Below are positions 19,905 to 30,757 of a DNA stretch of 64,000 nt, one piece after another. The translations under genes were made by a program, and so were the position numbers. The notes beneath the pieces were generated by a model. That model saw only the letters and a program-made list of their open reading frames with translations. It searched no databases and was not told where the DNA came from. How positions within the stretch are numbered: position 1 is the first letter of the stretch; every line of letters begins with the position of its first letter. Source of the DNA: CAVTHW01 sp963734625 (GTDB lineage Bacteria; Acidobacteriota; Terriglobia; Bryobacterales; Bryobacteraceae); assembly GCA_963734625.1 (NCBI GenBank), contig CAVTHW010000001.1:186001-250000 (forward strand), written 5' to 3'.

Positions 19905-20072
19905 CAGTCTCCTCCGAAACATAAACGCATCCGACTGCTTCGATTGTAGGCCCGAAATTCCGGGCTTGCAAGCCTTCCCGCGAGGCCAGGAAGCGAAAAC
20001 GGAAACCCCGCCTAAAGGGATGGCGCCGCGGCACCGATGTAAATGTTTGGAAGGGTTCGTCAGGAGGGTTGG
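19905..20072. other. Divergent intergenic region before the duplicated receptor genes
   Basis: The last 40 bases resemble the sequence before the second receptor copy: both read as a GC-rich stretch, then GGAAGG, then GTCAGGAGGGTTG before the ATG. The tandem duplication therefore included the translation-start region. CAGGAGGG serves as ribosome-binding site. No further feature was identified. Confidence 0.45.
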
Positions 20073-22067
20073 ATGACGCGAAGAGGGTGGGCTCTGGCGC
20101 TGGGCGTGTTGCTGGCCGGCAGCGGCTGGGCACAGAACGCGGATCCACGGGATCTCACCCGGTCAGCCTGGAGGACCTGATGAATATCCAGGTGACTTCC
20201 GTTTCCAAGAAGGAACAGTCGCTCTTCAGGAACCGCGGCGGCGGTCTACGTGATTACGCGCAGCGATATTCGTCATTCGGGAATGAGGAACATTCCCGAC
20301 TTGCTGCGCATGGCGCCCGGCGTGGACGTTGCGCGGATCGATGCCAACGCCTGGGCCATCAGCATCCGTGGATTCAATGACCGGTATTCGACCAAGGTGC
20401 TGGTGCTCATCGACGGGCGGAGCGTGTACCACCCTGCGTTTTCAGGGGTCTACTGGGACCAGCAGGATGTTCCTCTCGAGGATATCGAGCGAATCGAGGT
20501 GATTCGCGGGCCGGGTGGAACGGTGTGGGGCGCCAACGCCGTGAACGGTGTCATCAACATCATCACCCGCAGCTCCCAGGACACGCAGGGCGGCTTGATC
20601 ACCGCCGGCACCGGTTCGGAGGAGAGCGCCAGCGGACTGATTCAATACGGGGGCACGGCAGGCAAGAAAGGTCATTATCGCGTCTTCGGCCGGTTCTTCA
20701 AGGTCGAGAGTTCGACCGCTGCCGACGGCAGCGAAGGGGCTGACGGTTGGCACGGATCGCACGCTGGCTTCCGCTCCGACTGGACGCTTTCGGGGCGCGA
20801 CACCGTGACGGTTCAAGGCGACCTATTCGGCGCTTCGGAAGGCCAGACCATTACCACGCTGTTCTCGAACCAGCTACCCGATTATCGGACCTTTAACGAC
20901 AAGGTAAGGGTCGGAAACGGAAACATTTTAGGACGCTGGGAGCACAAGTTTTCCAACGGTTCGGAAACCAAGGTGCAAGGCTACTTCGAGCGAGTCCGGC
21001 GTTTCGATCAGGCCCTCAACGTCCTGAACACAGGCGACGTCGATTTTCAATACCATTTCAAGGCCGGCTCGCGGCACGATATCGTGGCGGGCGCCGGCTA
21101 CCGCCTGATAGATCAGGACTACCGCCAAGGATACGAGATCGCTTTCGGAAACGGCCACCGGCGGGACAGCCTGGTGAATACCTTCATTCAGGACGAGGTG
21201 AAGCTCACGAATTCCGTTTCGGTCACCTTGGGTTCCAAGGTCGAACACAACGCCTACACCGGAATAGAATTCGAACCCAGCGTCCAGCTGGTGTGGAGTC
21301 CGAACGCCCGCCAGGAAGTCTGGGCATCCGCCGCCCGGGCGATTCGGCAGCCTTCCTGGTTCGACACCGAGTCCCGTTTCGACGTGGCAACGTTCCCGCT
21401 CGAAGGCGGCGGTTTCGCCCTCCTTCAACTGCTAGGCGGTCCGACCGAGGAAGCCGAGCGGTTGTTGGATTTCGAGGTCGGGTATCGCACCCAGGCGACC
21501 AAGCGGCTGTCGTTGGACTTCACGGTCTTCCGGAGTCACTATCGCGCGCTTCCGAGCCGGGAGCCGGAGACGCCCTACTTCACGTTCGATCCCGCGCCTG
21601 CCCATCTGGTGCTACCGAACAATTTTCGCAATCTTGCGTATGCGAACAACTACGGCGGCGAGATTCTCGCGAGCTGGAATGTGACCAGCCGGTGGCAACT
21701 CAGTCCCGGATTCAGCTTCCTTCGGATGAACATTGGTCTAGATCCGTCCAGCCGCGATACTTCCACCCCAGCCTCGGTCGGCTACTCGCCGAAGCATCAA
21801 GCCCAGTTGCGGTCCACGCTGGATCTCCCGCGCCGCCTGGAGTGGGACACGTCGGCGTACTACGTCGGGGCCTTGCGCTACGGTCCCGTGCCCGGCTACA
21901 CGCGGCTGGATACACGGCTGGGCTGGCGAGTGGGAGAATCCGTTGAGTTCAGCGTGGCCGGCCAGAATCTTCTTACTCCCCGCCATGTCGAATTCAGGGG
22001 TGGAAATCAGGTACACATCACGCAGGTGCAGCGGAGCATCGTGGGAAAAGTCACGTGGCGCTTCTAA
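20073..22067 (+). CDS. TonB-dependent receptor, copy 1 (frameshifted N-terminus)
   Basis: Outer-membrane TonB-dependent receptor. The signal peptide (RGWALALGVLLAGSGWAQ, from ATG 20073), the link segment VSLEDLMNIQVTSVSKKEQ and the plug/barrel from 20250 lie in three frame segments. Comparison with copy 2 indicates a one-base deletion near 20159 (ACCCGG against ACCACGG) and a one-base insertion near 20225. The plug contains IPDLLRMAPGVDVARIDA, DRYSTKVLVLIDGRSVY and IERIEVIRGPGGTVWGAN; the barrel ends in the terminal Phe of GKVTWRF needed for BAM recognition. About 660 residues when corrected. The family usually imports siderophores, cobalamin or other ligands; no ligand is evident. Next to a second copy and a YfiR/hybrid-kinase pair. 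Confidence 0.8.
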
Positions 22068-22134
22068 GTCCGAGAACAGGGATCGCGGCGCGGCGCCGAT
22101 GGAGAGGATTGGAAGGGACCGTCAGGAGGGTTGC

Positions 22135-24165
22135 ATGACGCTGAGCCGGACGAAATCGAGCAGGCCCGGGGTGCGGGCGGGTGGGCTCTGGCGCTGGGCG
22201 TGTTGCTGGCCGGCAGCGGCTGGGCGCAGAACGGCGGATACCACGGGATCTCACCACGGTCAGCCTGGAGGATTTGATGAACCTCCAGGTGACCTCCGTT
22301 TCCAAGAAGGAACAGTCGCTTTCAAGTACAGGTGCGGCGGTCTACGTGATTACGCGCGAGCGATATTCGCCGGTCGGGCATGCGGAACATTCCCGACCTG
22401 CTGCGCATGGCGCCCGGCGTGGACGTGGCGCGGATCGATGCCAACGCCTGGGCCATCAGCATTCGTGGATTCAACTACCGGTATTCGACCAAGGTGCTGG
22501 TGCTCATCGACGGGCGGAGCGTGTACAACCCTGCATTTTCAGGGGTCTACTGGGACCAGCAGGATGTTCCTCTCGAGGATATCGAGCGAATCGAAGTGAT
22601 TCGTGGGCCGGGTGGAACGGTTTGGGGCGCCAACGCCGTGAACGGGGTAATCAACATCATCACCCGGAGCTCCCAGGACACGCAGGGCGGCTTGATCACC
22701 GCCGGGACCGGTTCGGAGGAGAGCGCCAGCGGATTGGTTCAATACGGGGGCAAGGCAGGCAAGAACGGCAACTATCGCGTCTTTGGCCGGTACTTCAAGG
22801 TCGAGAGTTCTACCGCTGCCGGCGGCGGCCATGCGGCTGACGGCTGGCACGGATCACACGCTGGCTTCCGCTCCGATTGGACGCTTTCGAGGCGCGACAC
22901 GCTGACGGTGCAAGGCGACCTATTCGGCGCTTCCGAAGGCCAGACCATCACCACGCTGTTCTCGAACCAGCTACCCGATGTATCGGACCTTCAACGACAA
23001 GGTGAGGATCGGGAGCGGGAACATTTTGGGACGCTGGGAGCACAAGTTTTCCAACGGTTCGGAAACCACGGTGCAAGGCTATTTCGACCGAGTCCGGCGC
23101 TTCGATCAGGCAATCAACGTCCTGAACACCGGCGACGTCGATTTTCAATACCATTTCCAGGCCGGCTCGCGGCACGATATCGTCGCGGGCGCCGGCTACC
23201 GCCTGATCGATCAGGAATACCGCGAAGGATACGGAATGGCTTTCGGAGACGGCCACCGGCGGGACAGCCTGGTGAACACCTTCCTTCAGGACGAAGTGAA
23301 ACTCACGCCTTCCGTTTCGCTCACCTTGGGTTCCAAGGTCGAACACAACGCCTACACCGGAATAGAATTCGAACCCAGCGCCCAGCTGGTGTGGAATCCG
23401 AGCGCCCGGCAAACCGTGTGGGCGTCCGCCGCCCGGGCGATTCGGCAGCCTTCCTGGCTCGACGCCGAGTCCCGTCTTGACGTGGCAACCTTCCCGCTCG
23501 ACGGCGGCGGTTTCGCCCTCCTTCTACTGCGAGGCAGCCACACCGTGGAAGCCGAGCGGTTGTTGGATTTCGAGGTCGGGTATCGCACCCAGGCGACCAA
23601 ACGGCTGTCGTTGGACTTCACGGTCTTCCGGAGTCACTATCGCGGGCTTCAGACTCAGGAGCCGGACACGCCGTACTTTACGCTGGATCCCGCCCCTCCC
23701 CACTTGGTCCTTCCGTACTACTTTCGCAATCTGGCGTACGCGAACAACTACGGCGGCGAGGTTTTCGCGAGCTGGAACGTGACCAGCCGGTGGCAACTCA
23801 GTCCCGGATTCAGCTTCCTTCAGATGAAGATTGGTCTGGATCCGTCCAGCCGCGATACTTTCGCCCAAGGCTCGGCCGGCTACTCGCCGAAGCAGCAAGC
23901 CCAGTTGCGATCCAAGCTCGATCTTCCGCACGGCCTGGAGTGGGATACCTCGGCGTACTTCGTGGGGTCCTTGCGCAACGGTCCCGTGCCCAGCTACACG
24001 CGGCTGGATACACGGCTGGGCTGGCGAGTAGGGGAATCAATTGAGTTCAGTGTGGCCGGCCAGAATCTTCTTACTCCCCGCCATATCGAATTCGGGGACG
24101 GGATTCAGGTCCACGTCACGCAGGTGGAGCGGAGCATCGTGGGAAAAGTCACGTGGCGCTTCTAG
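22135..24165 (+). CDS. TonB-dependent receptor, copy 2 (several frameshifts)
   Basis: Tandem paralogue of the preceding receptor, with the same plug and barrel sequence over nearly its whole length. The signal-peptide region again reads as GWALALGVLLAGSGWAQN, but in a different frame from the ATG at 22135. An extra C near 22360 splits VYVITRE from the plug, and an extra G near 22980 (GATGTATCGG against GATTATCGG in copy 1) splits the barrel at NQLPD. From 22978 the barrel is open to the terminal TWRF at 24165. Corrected, the product would be about 670 residues. Either this copy is decaying or the sequence carries errors. Differences from copy 1 in the barrel (for example LRGSHTVEAERL) suggest some divergence of ligand loops. 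Confidence 0.75.
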
Positions 24166-24707
24166 GTCCGAGAACTGCGACACTCCGGATCGTCTTCATC
24201 CTCTTATGGGGGTCATGTGGCACGCCCACGCCGGGGAGACCGGGTTTGAGGAGTATCAGGTCAAGGCGGCGTTTCTTTTCAACTTCGCCAAGTTCGTGGA
24301 ATGGCCGCCGCAAGCGTTCAGGAGTGCCGCCCAGCCTATCGAAATCTGCGTGCTCGGTCCAAATCCGTTCGGCTCCTCGCTGGGCCAGGCGGTGCAAGGG
24401 AAAACGGTCGGAAACAGGGCATTCGTGGTCCGAGAGGTTCGCGACGCTCCACAAGCCGGCGAGTGCCAAATTTTCTTTGTGAGCGCCGCGGGGTGGATAC
24501 GGTCGCGTGAGGTGCTGGGAGAGCATCAAGCAGTGCTGCGCTCTGACGGTCGGCGAAACGGAGGATTTTATTGCCGGCGGCGGAATGGTCAATCTCAGGC
24601 TGGAAAATGCGCGGGTGCGGGTGGAAATCAACCCGGATGCCGCGGAACGAGCCAGGCTTCGGATCAGCTCGAAGCTCCTGAGTCTGGCGGAGATCAGGAG
24701 ACGGTAG
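24156..24707 (+). CDS. YfiR-like periplasmic protein (DUF4154), frameshifted
   Basis: DUF4154/YfiR family protein, a secreted regulator in other bacteria (YfiR represses the diguanylate cyclase YfiN). A signal-like stretch LRIVFILLWGSCG lies in the frame beginning at GTG 24156. The core EEYQVKAAFLFNFAKFVEWP through FFVSAAGWIRSREVL lies in another frame (its first ATG is 24206), and the C-terminus with CCALTVGETEDFIAGGG and SSKLLSLAEIRRR lies in a third, ending at TAG 24705-24707. One extra G near 24522 (CTGGGAGAGC for CTGGAGAGC) explains the second shift; the first lies near 24215. The gene is followed 14 bases later by the hybrid kinase, a pairing common for DUF4154 proteins. Confidence 0.7.
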
Positions 24708-24721
24708 AGGAACAAGCCGAT

Positions 24722-27162
24722 ATGGGTATCGCGACGGGATATCGCAATCTGGCCGTCAAGCACAAGCTCCGGCTGATCATCATGGCCACGGTGAGCGTGG
24801 CCTTGACTGCTGGCCTGCGTAGCCGTGCTGGCCTACGACCAAATCGCGGCGCGCGAGTCGATGCGGAATGACCTCGGGGTTCTGGCGGACATCTTCGGCG
24901 CCAACAGCTCCGCGGCGCTCAGCTTCAACGATCAGCCGGCTGCCGAGGAGATCCTCTCGACGCTCAGAGCCAAACAACATGTCGTCGCCGCCTTCCTCTA
25001 TGCCGCCGATGGTAAGCTATTCGCCGCCTACTACCGCCCGCATGAGCAAACACGTATTGCGGCGCCCCGCCCGGCGGACGCTGGCAGCCGGTTTGGAAGC
25101 GACCGGCTGGTCTTGTTCCGGAGCGTCATGCTCCAGGGACAGCGAGCCGGCACAGTCTGTCTGGTATCGGACTTGGGAGAGCTGAAAGCCCAGTTCCAGC
25201 GCTCGGCCGGGATGGTTCTGGCCATCTTGTTTGGCGCGGCGCTTCTGGCTTTGGTGATTTCCTCCAAGCTGCAGCGGGTGATTTCGGAGCCCATTGCGCA
25301 TCTCGCGCGAGTGGCGAAGGTGGTCTCGCTCGACAAGAACTATGCCACGCGGGCCGTGAAGCAGGCTGACGACGACCTGGGACAATTGACCGACGCCTTC
25401 AACGGGATGTTGTCGGAAATCGAGCGGCGGGACGAGGCGATCACGGGGCATCGGGACCGTCTGGAACAAGAAGTCACGGTCCGGACCGCGGAGCTGGTCA
25501 AGACAAACGAAGATCTGCTGGTGGCCAAAGACAATGCGGAGGCGGCCAGCCTCGCCAAGAGCGAGTTCCTGGCCAACATGAGTCACGAGATCCGGACTCC
25601 GATGAATGGCGTGCTGGGAATGACCGAACTGGTGCTGGACACCGATCTCACCGCGGAGCAGCGCGATTATCTGAATACGGTGAAGATGTCGGCGGATTCG
25701 CTGCTGACCGTCATTGACGGCATTCTGGACTTCTCGAAGATCGAGGCCGGGCGACTGGAATTGGATCCCGTGCCATTCGATCTTCGCGATCTCCTCGAGG
25801 AGACCACCACGGCTCTGGCGCTTCGGGCCCATCAAAAGGGTTTGGAGCTGGTCTGCAACGTAAACCGGGACGTGCCCGAGTACGTGGTCGGCGACGTGAC
25901 CCGGCTGCGCCAGATCCTGGTGAACCTATTGGGCAACGCCATCAAGTTCACCGAACAGGGCGAGGTGGAACTGGAAGTCGGACTGGCGCCCACGGAACCC
26001 GAACAGGTGCGGCTGCATTTCACGGTTCGAGACACCGGCGTCGGCATCGCTCCGGAGAAGCAGAAGATGATCTTCGAGGCGTTCGCTCAGGCGGACGGCT
26101 CGACGACACGCAAGTTCGGCGGCACCGGTCTAGGGTTAACCATCTCCGCGCGGCTGGTCGAGGCGATGCAGGGGAAAGCTCTGGGTGGAAAGTGGGCTCG
26201 GAAAGGGCAGCGGCTTCCATTTCACGGCATCCTTTGGCGCTTCAGAAGAACCACGGAAGAACATGGCGGACGAGGTATCCTTGGCTGGAAAACAGGTACT
26301 GGTGGTCGACGATAACTCCACGAACCGGCGCGTTCTGGCAAGCATGCTCCGGGTGTGGGGGATGCAGCCCGTCTTGGCGGTCAGCGCAGCCGAGGCCCTG
26401 GCGCATCTGCTGCACAGCGCCGAGCGCGGCGCACCTTTCAGCCTGGTGCTGACTGACGCGCACATGCCGGAAATGGACGGCTTTGCCTTGGTGGAACGAA
26501 TCAACAGCACTCGAGACTCGACCAAGGCCATCATCATCATGCTCACTTCCGGAGAACAGCTTGGTGATTTGGCGCGCTGCCGGAAGTTGAGGATTTCGGC
26601 GTATCTCACCAAGCCGGTCCGCCGCGCCGAGTTGCGCGCGGCCATCGTCGCGGCCATCGCGGGCCAGCCTGTCGAAGCTCCGGCGGCGGTGGAGGCTGGC
26701 CATATCGCAACGGAGCGGAACGGCCCTGGGTTGCGCGTTCTGCTCACCGAGGACAATGTCGTGAATCAGTTAGTCGGCCGCGGAATCCTCGAAAAAGCGA
26801 GGCACAGTGTCGTCGTCGCCGGCAATGGAAGAGAGGCTCTGAGGCTGTTGGAGGAGCAGCCCTTCGATCTGGTCCTGATGGATGTCCAGATGCCCGAGAT
26901 GGACGGCTTTGAAGCCACGGCTGCCATCCGCGAGAAGGAAAAGCGCACAGGCGAGCATATGCCCATCATCGCCATGACAGCCCACGCCATGACCGGCGAC
27001 CGTGAGCGATGTATCGCGGCTGGGATGGACAGCTACATCACCAAGCCAATTAACGCTCGAACCCTACTGGATCTTTTAGCAGAGTGGGGCAGCTGTAGGG
27101 GCACGGCGGCGCCGTGCCCCTACTTACCCGTGCCAGACTGCGACACGCTTACGCCGACTTGA
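24722..27162 (+). CDS. Hybrid sensor histidine kinase: CHASE8-HAMP-HisKA-HATPase-REC-REC, two frameshifts
   Basis: BarA-like phosphorelay kinase. The N-terminal helix (AVKHKLRLIIMATVSVAL) is followed by a periplasmic CHASE8-type domain (NSSAALSFNDQPAAEEIL), a second helix, HAMP, coiled coil, HisKA with SHEIRTPMNGVLG, HATPase (LVNLLGNAIKF, DTGVGIAPEKQ, GGTGLGLTISARLVEAM), and two receiver domains (VVDDNS with VLTDAHMPEMDG; LLTEDN with VLMDVQMPEMDG). No Hpt domain is seen. Two single-base insertions break the frame, near 24812 (ACTGCTGGCC) and near 26176 (GGGGAAAGC); corrected, about 812 residues. The last codons overlap the convergent potD stop and read through the palindrome at 27095-27123. 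YfiR-like protein and TonB receptors precede it. Confidence 0.8.
27095..27123. repeat. Perfect 13-bp hairpin of the GTAGGGGC...GCCCCTAC type
   Basis: GTAGGGGCACGGC (27095-27107) and its exact reverse complement (27111-27123) are separated by GGC. It lies at the end of the hybrid-kinase gene and reads through in frame as RGTAAPCPY, unlike any receiver-domain end. A shorter element with the same outer arms is at 33159-33180. This looks like a mobile or conserved palindromic repeat at gene ends that could also terminate transcription. Confidence 0.6.
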
Positions 27163-28157
27163 TCTCGGTCCAGAGGCGGTCGCGGAGGCGCTGGAGAGCG
27201 GCCGGCGGAGTCTCCCACCACTCGCCGCGCCGCATCACCTCCGGCGGGGGATACAGGGTCGGGTTATTGCGCAGCTCGGCGGGCAGCGGCACGCAGGCCG
27301 CGGTGCGCGTGCTCCTCGAAATGGACGCCGAGACTTCCGGCCGCAGCAGATAGTCGATGAACCGGTGCGCCAACTCCGTCCGGCGGCTCTCCCGCAGAAT
27401 CACCGCCGTGTCCGCGTAAAGGGGAAAGCCCTCGGCGGGATAGACAAAATCCAAGTCCTTCGAGGCGTCCATGGCCTGCTGCGCCGTCGTCGCCCAAAGC
27501 TGCGCGGCGAGCACGTCGCCGGCCACCAGCTGGTCCCGCACCTCCGCGTTCAGGTACGCCCGCAGCAGCGGCTTCTGCGCCAGGGCCTGCCTGCGCGGCC
27601 GCGCGAAGCTCATCCGGGTTGGTCGAGTTCACCGAACGGCCGAGCTTCTTCAGCGCCGCTCCCAGCACCTCCGCCGGATCGTCCAGCATCGTCATGCGGC
27701 CCTTCAGACGCGCCTCCCAGAGCGCCGCCCACGACACCGGCGGCGGCGAGAGCTTGCGGTTGAAAGCGATGCCCGTGCCGCTCCACATGTAGGGCACGCA
27801 CCATTCCAGATCCGGGTCCCAAACGGGAGCCTGAAACCGCGCGTCGAGCGCGCTCAAGCGCGGCAGCCACTCGCGCCGCAGCGGTGCCAGCAGCCCCTGC
27901 TCCCGCATCGGCCCGACGAAGTAGTGCGTGGGGAAGACCACGTCCCAGCCCGAATTGCCGGACAACACCCGCGCCAGCATCTCCTCGTTGCTCTCGTAGA
28001 CCGCGTAGCGCACGCGCACGCCGAATTCCTTCTCGAAGTTCGGGATCGTGTCGGGCGCGACGTAGCTCGACCAGTTGAAGACGTTGAGGCGCGGCCGGTC
28101 GCTCCGCGAGCAGCCCGCCGCGCCGGCAACCGACATCAGGAACAGCCGCCGGTTCAC
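27149..28157 (-). CDS. potD: Polyamine ABC transporter substrate-binding lipoprotein (PotD-like), one frameshift
   Basis: Spermidine/putrescine-type periplasmic binding protein. It starts at GTG 28157, overlapping the potC stop as GTGA, with a lipoprotein signal ending in VAGAAGC. Family motifs include LNVFNWSSYVAPDTIPNFEKE, YESNEEML, WDVVFPTHYFV, VPYMWSGTGIAFN and, after the break, GFPLYADTAVIL and AHRFIDYLLRPE. The frame is broken near 27595, where AGGC is duplicated or a base added (CAGGCAGGCCCTG). Joining NPDELRAAAQ to ALAQKPLLRAYL restores the protein, about 335 residues. Last gene of potA-potB-potC-potD on the minus strand. Its stop overlaps the end of the hybrid kinase gene by 14 bases. 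Confidence 0.82.
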
Positions 28158-28912
28158 GTCTTCCTCAGCCTCTCCGAGACCAGAATCAGCGCCCCCAGGC
28201 CGACCACGATGATCGCCGACACCGCGTTCACCACCGGGTTGGCTCCGCGCTTGGCCATGGCGTAGATCACCATCGGCAGCGTCTCGGAGTCGACGCCCGC
28301 CACCAGGCTGGTGATCACGTAATCGTCGAACGAGATGGTGAAGGCCAGCAGCGCGGCGGCGATGACGCCCGGCCACAGCCACGGCAGCGTCACCTCGCGG
28401 AACGCCTGCCACTCGGTGGCGCCCAGGTCCATGGCCGCTTCCTCCAGCGCCGGATCGAGCGTCCGCAGCCGCGCCATCACCACCACCACCACGTACGCGA
28501 TCGAGAAGGCCACGTGCGCGACGATCACCGTGTGCATGCCGAGCTGCGCGCCCAGGTAGCGAAAGACCCACTGGAAGAAGGCCAGCAGCGAGATCCCCGT
28601 GACGATCTCCGGCGTCACCAGCGACAGGTACAGCGATCCGGAGACCGCCGGCGAACGGCGCTTCCACAACGCGTAGGCGCACAGCGTGCCGATCGCCGTC
28701 GAGACGAGCGTGGCCACCACGCCGATGATCAGGCTGTTGACGGTGGCCTCGGCGAGTTGCGGATCGCGGAACGCGGCCCGGTACCACGTCAGCGAAAACC
28801 CCTGCCATACCGTGAAGCGCGACGCGTTGAAACTGAACAGCACCAGGACCAGGAGCGGGATATGGAGAAAGGCATAAGCGCCCGCCGCGTACAAGGCCAG
28901 GCCGCGCTTCAT
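28154..28912 (-). CDS. potC: Polyamine ABC transporter permease PotC
   Basis: Inner-membrane permease subunit, 252 residues, with six predicted helices and the cytoplasmic EAA loop (EEAAMDLGATEWQAFREVTLPWLWPGV) that docks on the ATPase. The end SFDDYVITSLVAG is characteristic of PotC/YdcV proteins. It overlaps potB upstream by four bases and potD downstream by three, so the four genes form one translationally coupled operon. Confidence 0.92.
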   Translation of the reverse strand: MKRGLALYAAGAYAFLHIPLLVLVLFSFNASRFTVWQGFSLTWYRAAFRDPQLAEATVNSLIIGVVATLVSTAIGTLCAYALWKRRSPAVSGSLYLSLVTPEIVTGISLLAFFQWVFRYLGAQLGMHTVIVAHVAFSIAYVVVVVMARLRTLDPALEEAAMDLGATEWQAFREVTLPWLWPGVIAAALLAFTISFDDYVITSLVAGVDSETLPMVIYAMAKRGANPVVNAVSAIIVVGLGALILVSERLRKT

Positions 28913-29739
28913 AGAAGCGTCTCCTTCTCATGCCGCACCCACAGCGCCAGCAGCAGCATCGCTATGGCCATCAGGGCCAGCGAGGCGGCCGATCCGAAGG
29001 GCCAGTCGCGCGCGCTCGTGAACTGGTTCTGGATCAGGTTGCCGGCCATGATCGTCTTGCTTCCGCCCAGCAGATCCGGCGTCAGGTACGCGCCCAGGCA
29101 GGGGATGAACACGAGCACCGCACCCGCGCGGATTCCGGGAGCGGCCAGCGGAATGAGCACGCGCCAGAGGCTCTGCCAGGGCCTCGCGCCGAGATCGGCC
29201 GCGGCCTCCAGCAAGCCGCGGTCGATCCGCTCGAGCGTCGCGTACAGCGGCAGCACCATGAACGGCAGGTAGCCGTATACCAGCCCAATCAGCACCGCGC
29301 CGGCGTTGTAGAGCAGCGGCAGCGGCTCATGGATCAACCCAGTGGACAGCAGCACGGTGTTGATCAGGCCCGTGTCGCGCAGCAGGAACATCCAGGCGTA
29401 GGTGCGGACCAGGAAGCTGGTCCAGAACGGCAGGATCACCAGGTACAGGTAGAGGCTCTTTCGCTCTGCCGAGCGGGCGATGAACAGCGCCAGCGGGAAA
29501 CCCAGGATCAGGCAGGCGATCGTCGCCGAGCCGGCCATGACGAAGGAGCGGGCAATGATTCGCAGATAGAGCGGATCGATCAGCCTCCGGTAGCTTTCGA
29601 GCGTGTACGGCAGCTCGACGCCGCCGTATACGCCGCGATTCATCAGGCTGTAGAGCAGGACGATTCCGAGCGGCGCGACGAACAGCACGCCCATCACGGC
29701 GGCGGCCGGCGTGAGGAAGATCAGCCGCAGGCGTCTCAT
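28909..29739 (-). CDS. potB: Polyamine ABC transporter permease PotB
   Basis: Inner-membrane permease partner of PotC, 276 residues from the ATG at 29739, which overlaps the potA stop (ATGA). It has about six helices and an EAA loop (LLEAAADLGARPWQSLWRVLIPLAAPG), plus the family phrase VPCLGAYLTPDLLGGS-like region near residue 200. The upstream in-frame Met at 29784 lies inside potA and is not needed. Confidence 0.92.
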   Translation of the reverse strand: MRRLRLIFLTPAAAVMGVLFVAPLGIVLLYSLMNRGVYGGVELPYTLESYRRLIDPLYLRIIARSFVMAGSATIACLILGFPLALFIARSAERKSLYLYLVILPFWTSFLVRTYAWMFLLRDTGLINTVLLSTGLIHEPLPLLYNAGAVLIGLVYGYLPFMVLPLYATLERIDRGLLEAAADLGARPWQSLWRVLIPLAAPGIRAGAVLVFIPCLGAYLTPDLLGGSKTIMAGNLIQNQFTSARDWPFGSAASLALMAIAMLLLALWVRHEKETLL

Positions 29740-30707
29740 TCGGATTCGCCCGCGAACCTCAGCTCGTCGGAGGCTCGCCACCACACATGCACGTTTTCGC
29801 CGGGGCGGTAATCGCCGTCCTGACGCGGGACCTCGGCGACGACGGGCGTCCCCGAGGCAAGCTGAGCCTCCACATGGACGCAGTTGCCGAGAAAGACGCA
29901 GTTCGTCACCGTGGCCGCCAGTGCGCGGACATCCGCGGCCGGAGCCGTGCGTGAAACCCGCGTGGCCTCGGGCCGGACGCCGACGCCGTCGATCCAGTTC
30001 ACCGCGCCGAGGAATCCGGCCACGAAACGGCTGGCCGGCCGAAGATAGACATCCTCCGGCGTGCCGATCTGCTCGATCCTCCCCTGGCGCATGACGGCGA
30101 TGCGGTCGGAGAGCGTCAGCGCCTCTTCCTGATCGTGCGTCACGAAAAGAAAAGTGACTCCGACGCGCCGCTGGAGGTCCTTCAGCTCGGTGCGCATCTG
30201 CTTGCGCAGACTCGGATCCAGCGCCGCCAGGGGCTCGTCGAGGAGCAGCACCTCGGGCTCGAGCACCAGCGACCGCGCCAGCGCCACGCGCTGCTTCTCG
30301 CCGCCGGAGATCTCGGCGGGATAGCGGCTCTCCTTGCCTGCAAGTTGGACCATGGCGATCGCCTCGCGAGCCCGGCGTTCGGCGTCCGGAGCCCGCTTTT
30401 GCCGCAGCCCGAACTCGACGTTCTGCTGAACAGTCAGGTGAGGAAAGAGCGCGTAGTTCTGAAACACCGTGCTGACGTTGCGCTCATACGGCTTTAGAGG
30501 ATTGATCGAAGCGCCATTCAAGCGCACCTCGCCGCTGGTCGGCTCCTCAAAACCCGCCACCAGGCGCAGAGTGGTCGTCTTCCCGCACCCGGACGGCCCC
30601 AGCAGAGAGAAGAACGCTCCCCTCGGCACCTCCAGGGAAATGCTGTCGAGCGCCTTGTGGGCGGGGTAGTGTTTCGACAGGCGGCATAGCTCCAGCACGA
30701 AAGCCAT
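29736..30707 (-). CDS. potA: Polyamine ABC transporter ATP-binding protein PotA
   Basis: ATPase of a PotABCD-type importer, 323 residues. Walker A GPSGCGKTT at 37-45, Q-loop in VFQNYALFPH, signature ISGGEKQRVALARSL, Walker B LLLDEPLAALD and switch His in VTHDQEEAL are intact. A C-terminal TOBE regulatory domain follows (about 240-320). First gene of the operon; 50 bases separate it from the divergently transcribed DUF457 gene, so its promoter must lie in that short gap or within the neighbour. Confidence 0.93.
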   Translation of the reverse strand: MAFVLELCRLSKHYPAHKALDSISLEVPRGAFFSLLGPSGCGKTTTLRLVAGFEEPTSGEVRLNGASINPLKPYERNVSTVFQNYALFPHLTVQQNVEFGLRQKRAPDAERRAREAIAMVQLAGKESRYPAEISGGEKQRVALARSLVLEPEVLLLDEPLAALDPSLRKQMRTELKDLQRRVGVTFLFVTHDQEEALTLSDRIAVMRQGRIEQIGTPEDVYLRPASRFVAGFLGAVNWIDGVGVRPEATRVSRTAPAADVRALAATVTNCVFLGNCVHVEAQLASGTPVVAEVPRQDGDYRPGENVHVWWRASDELRFAGESE

Positions 30708-30757
30708 TTGGAGAGCATCGTAGCGCAGTTCGGCCGCCAGTTAAACTAGGAATCGGC

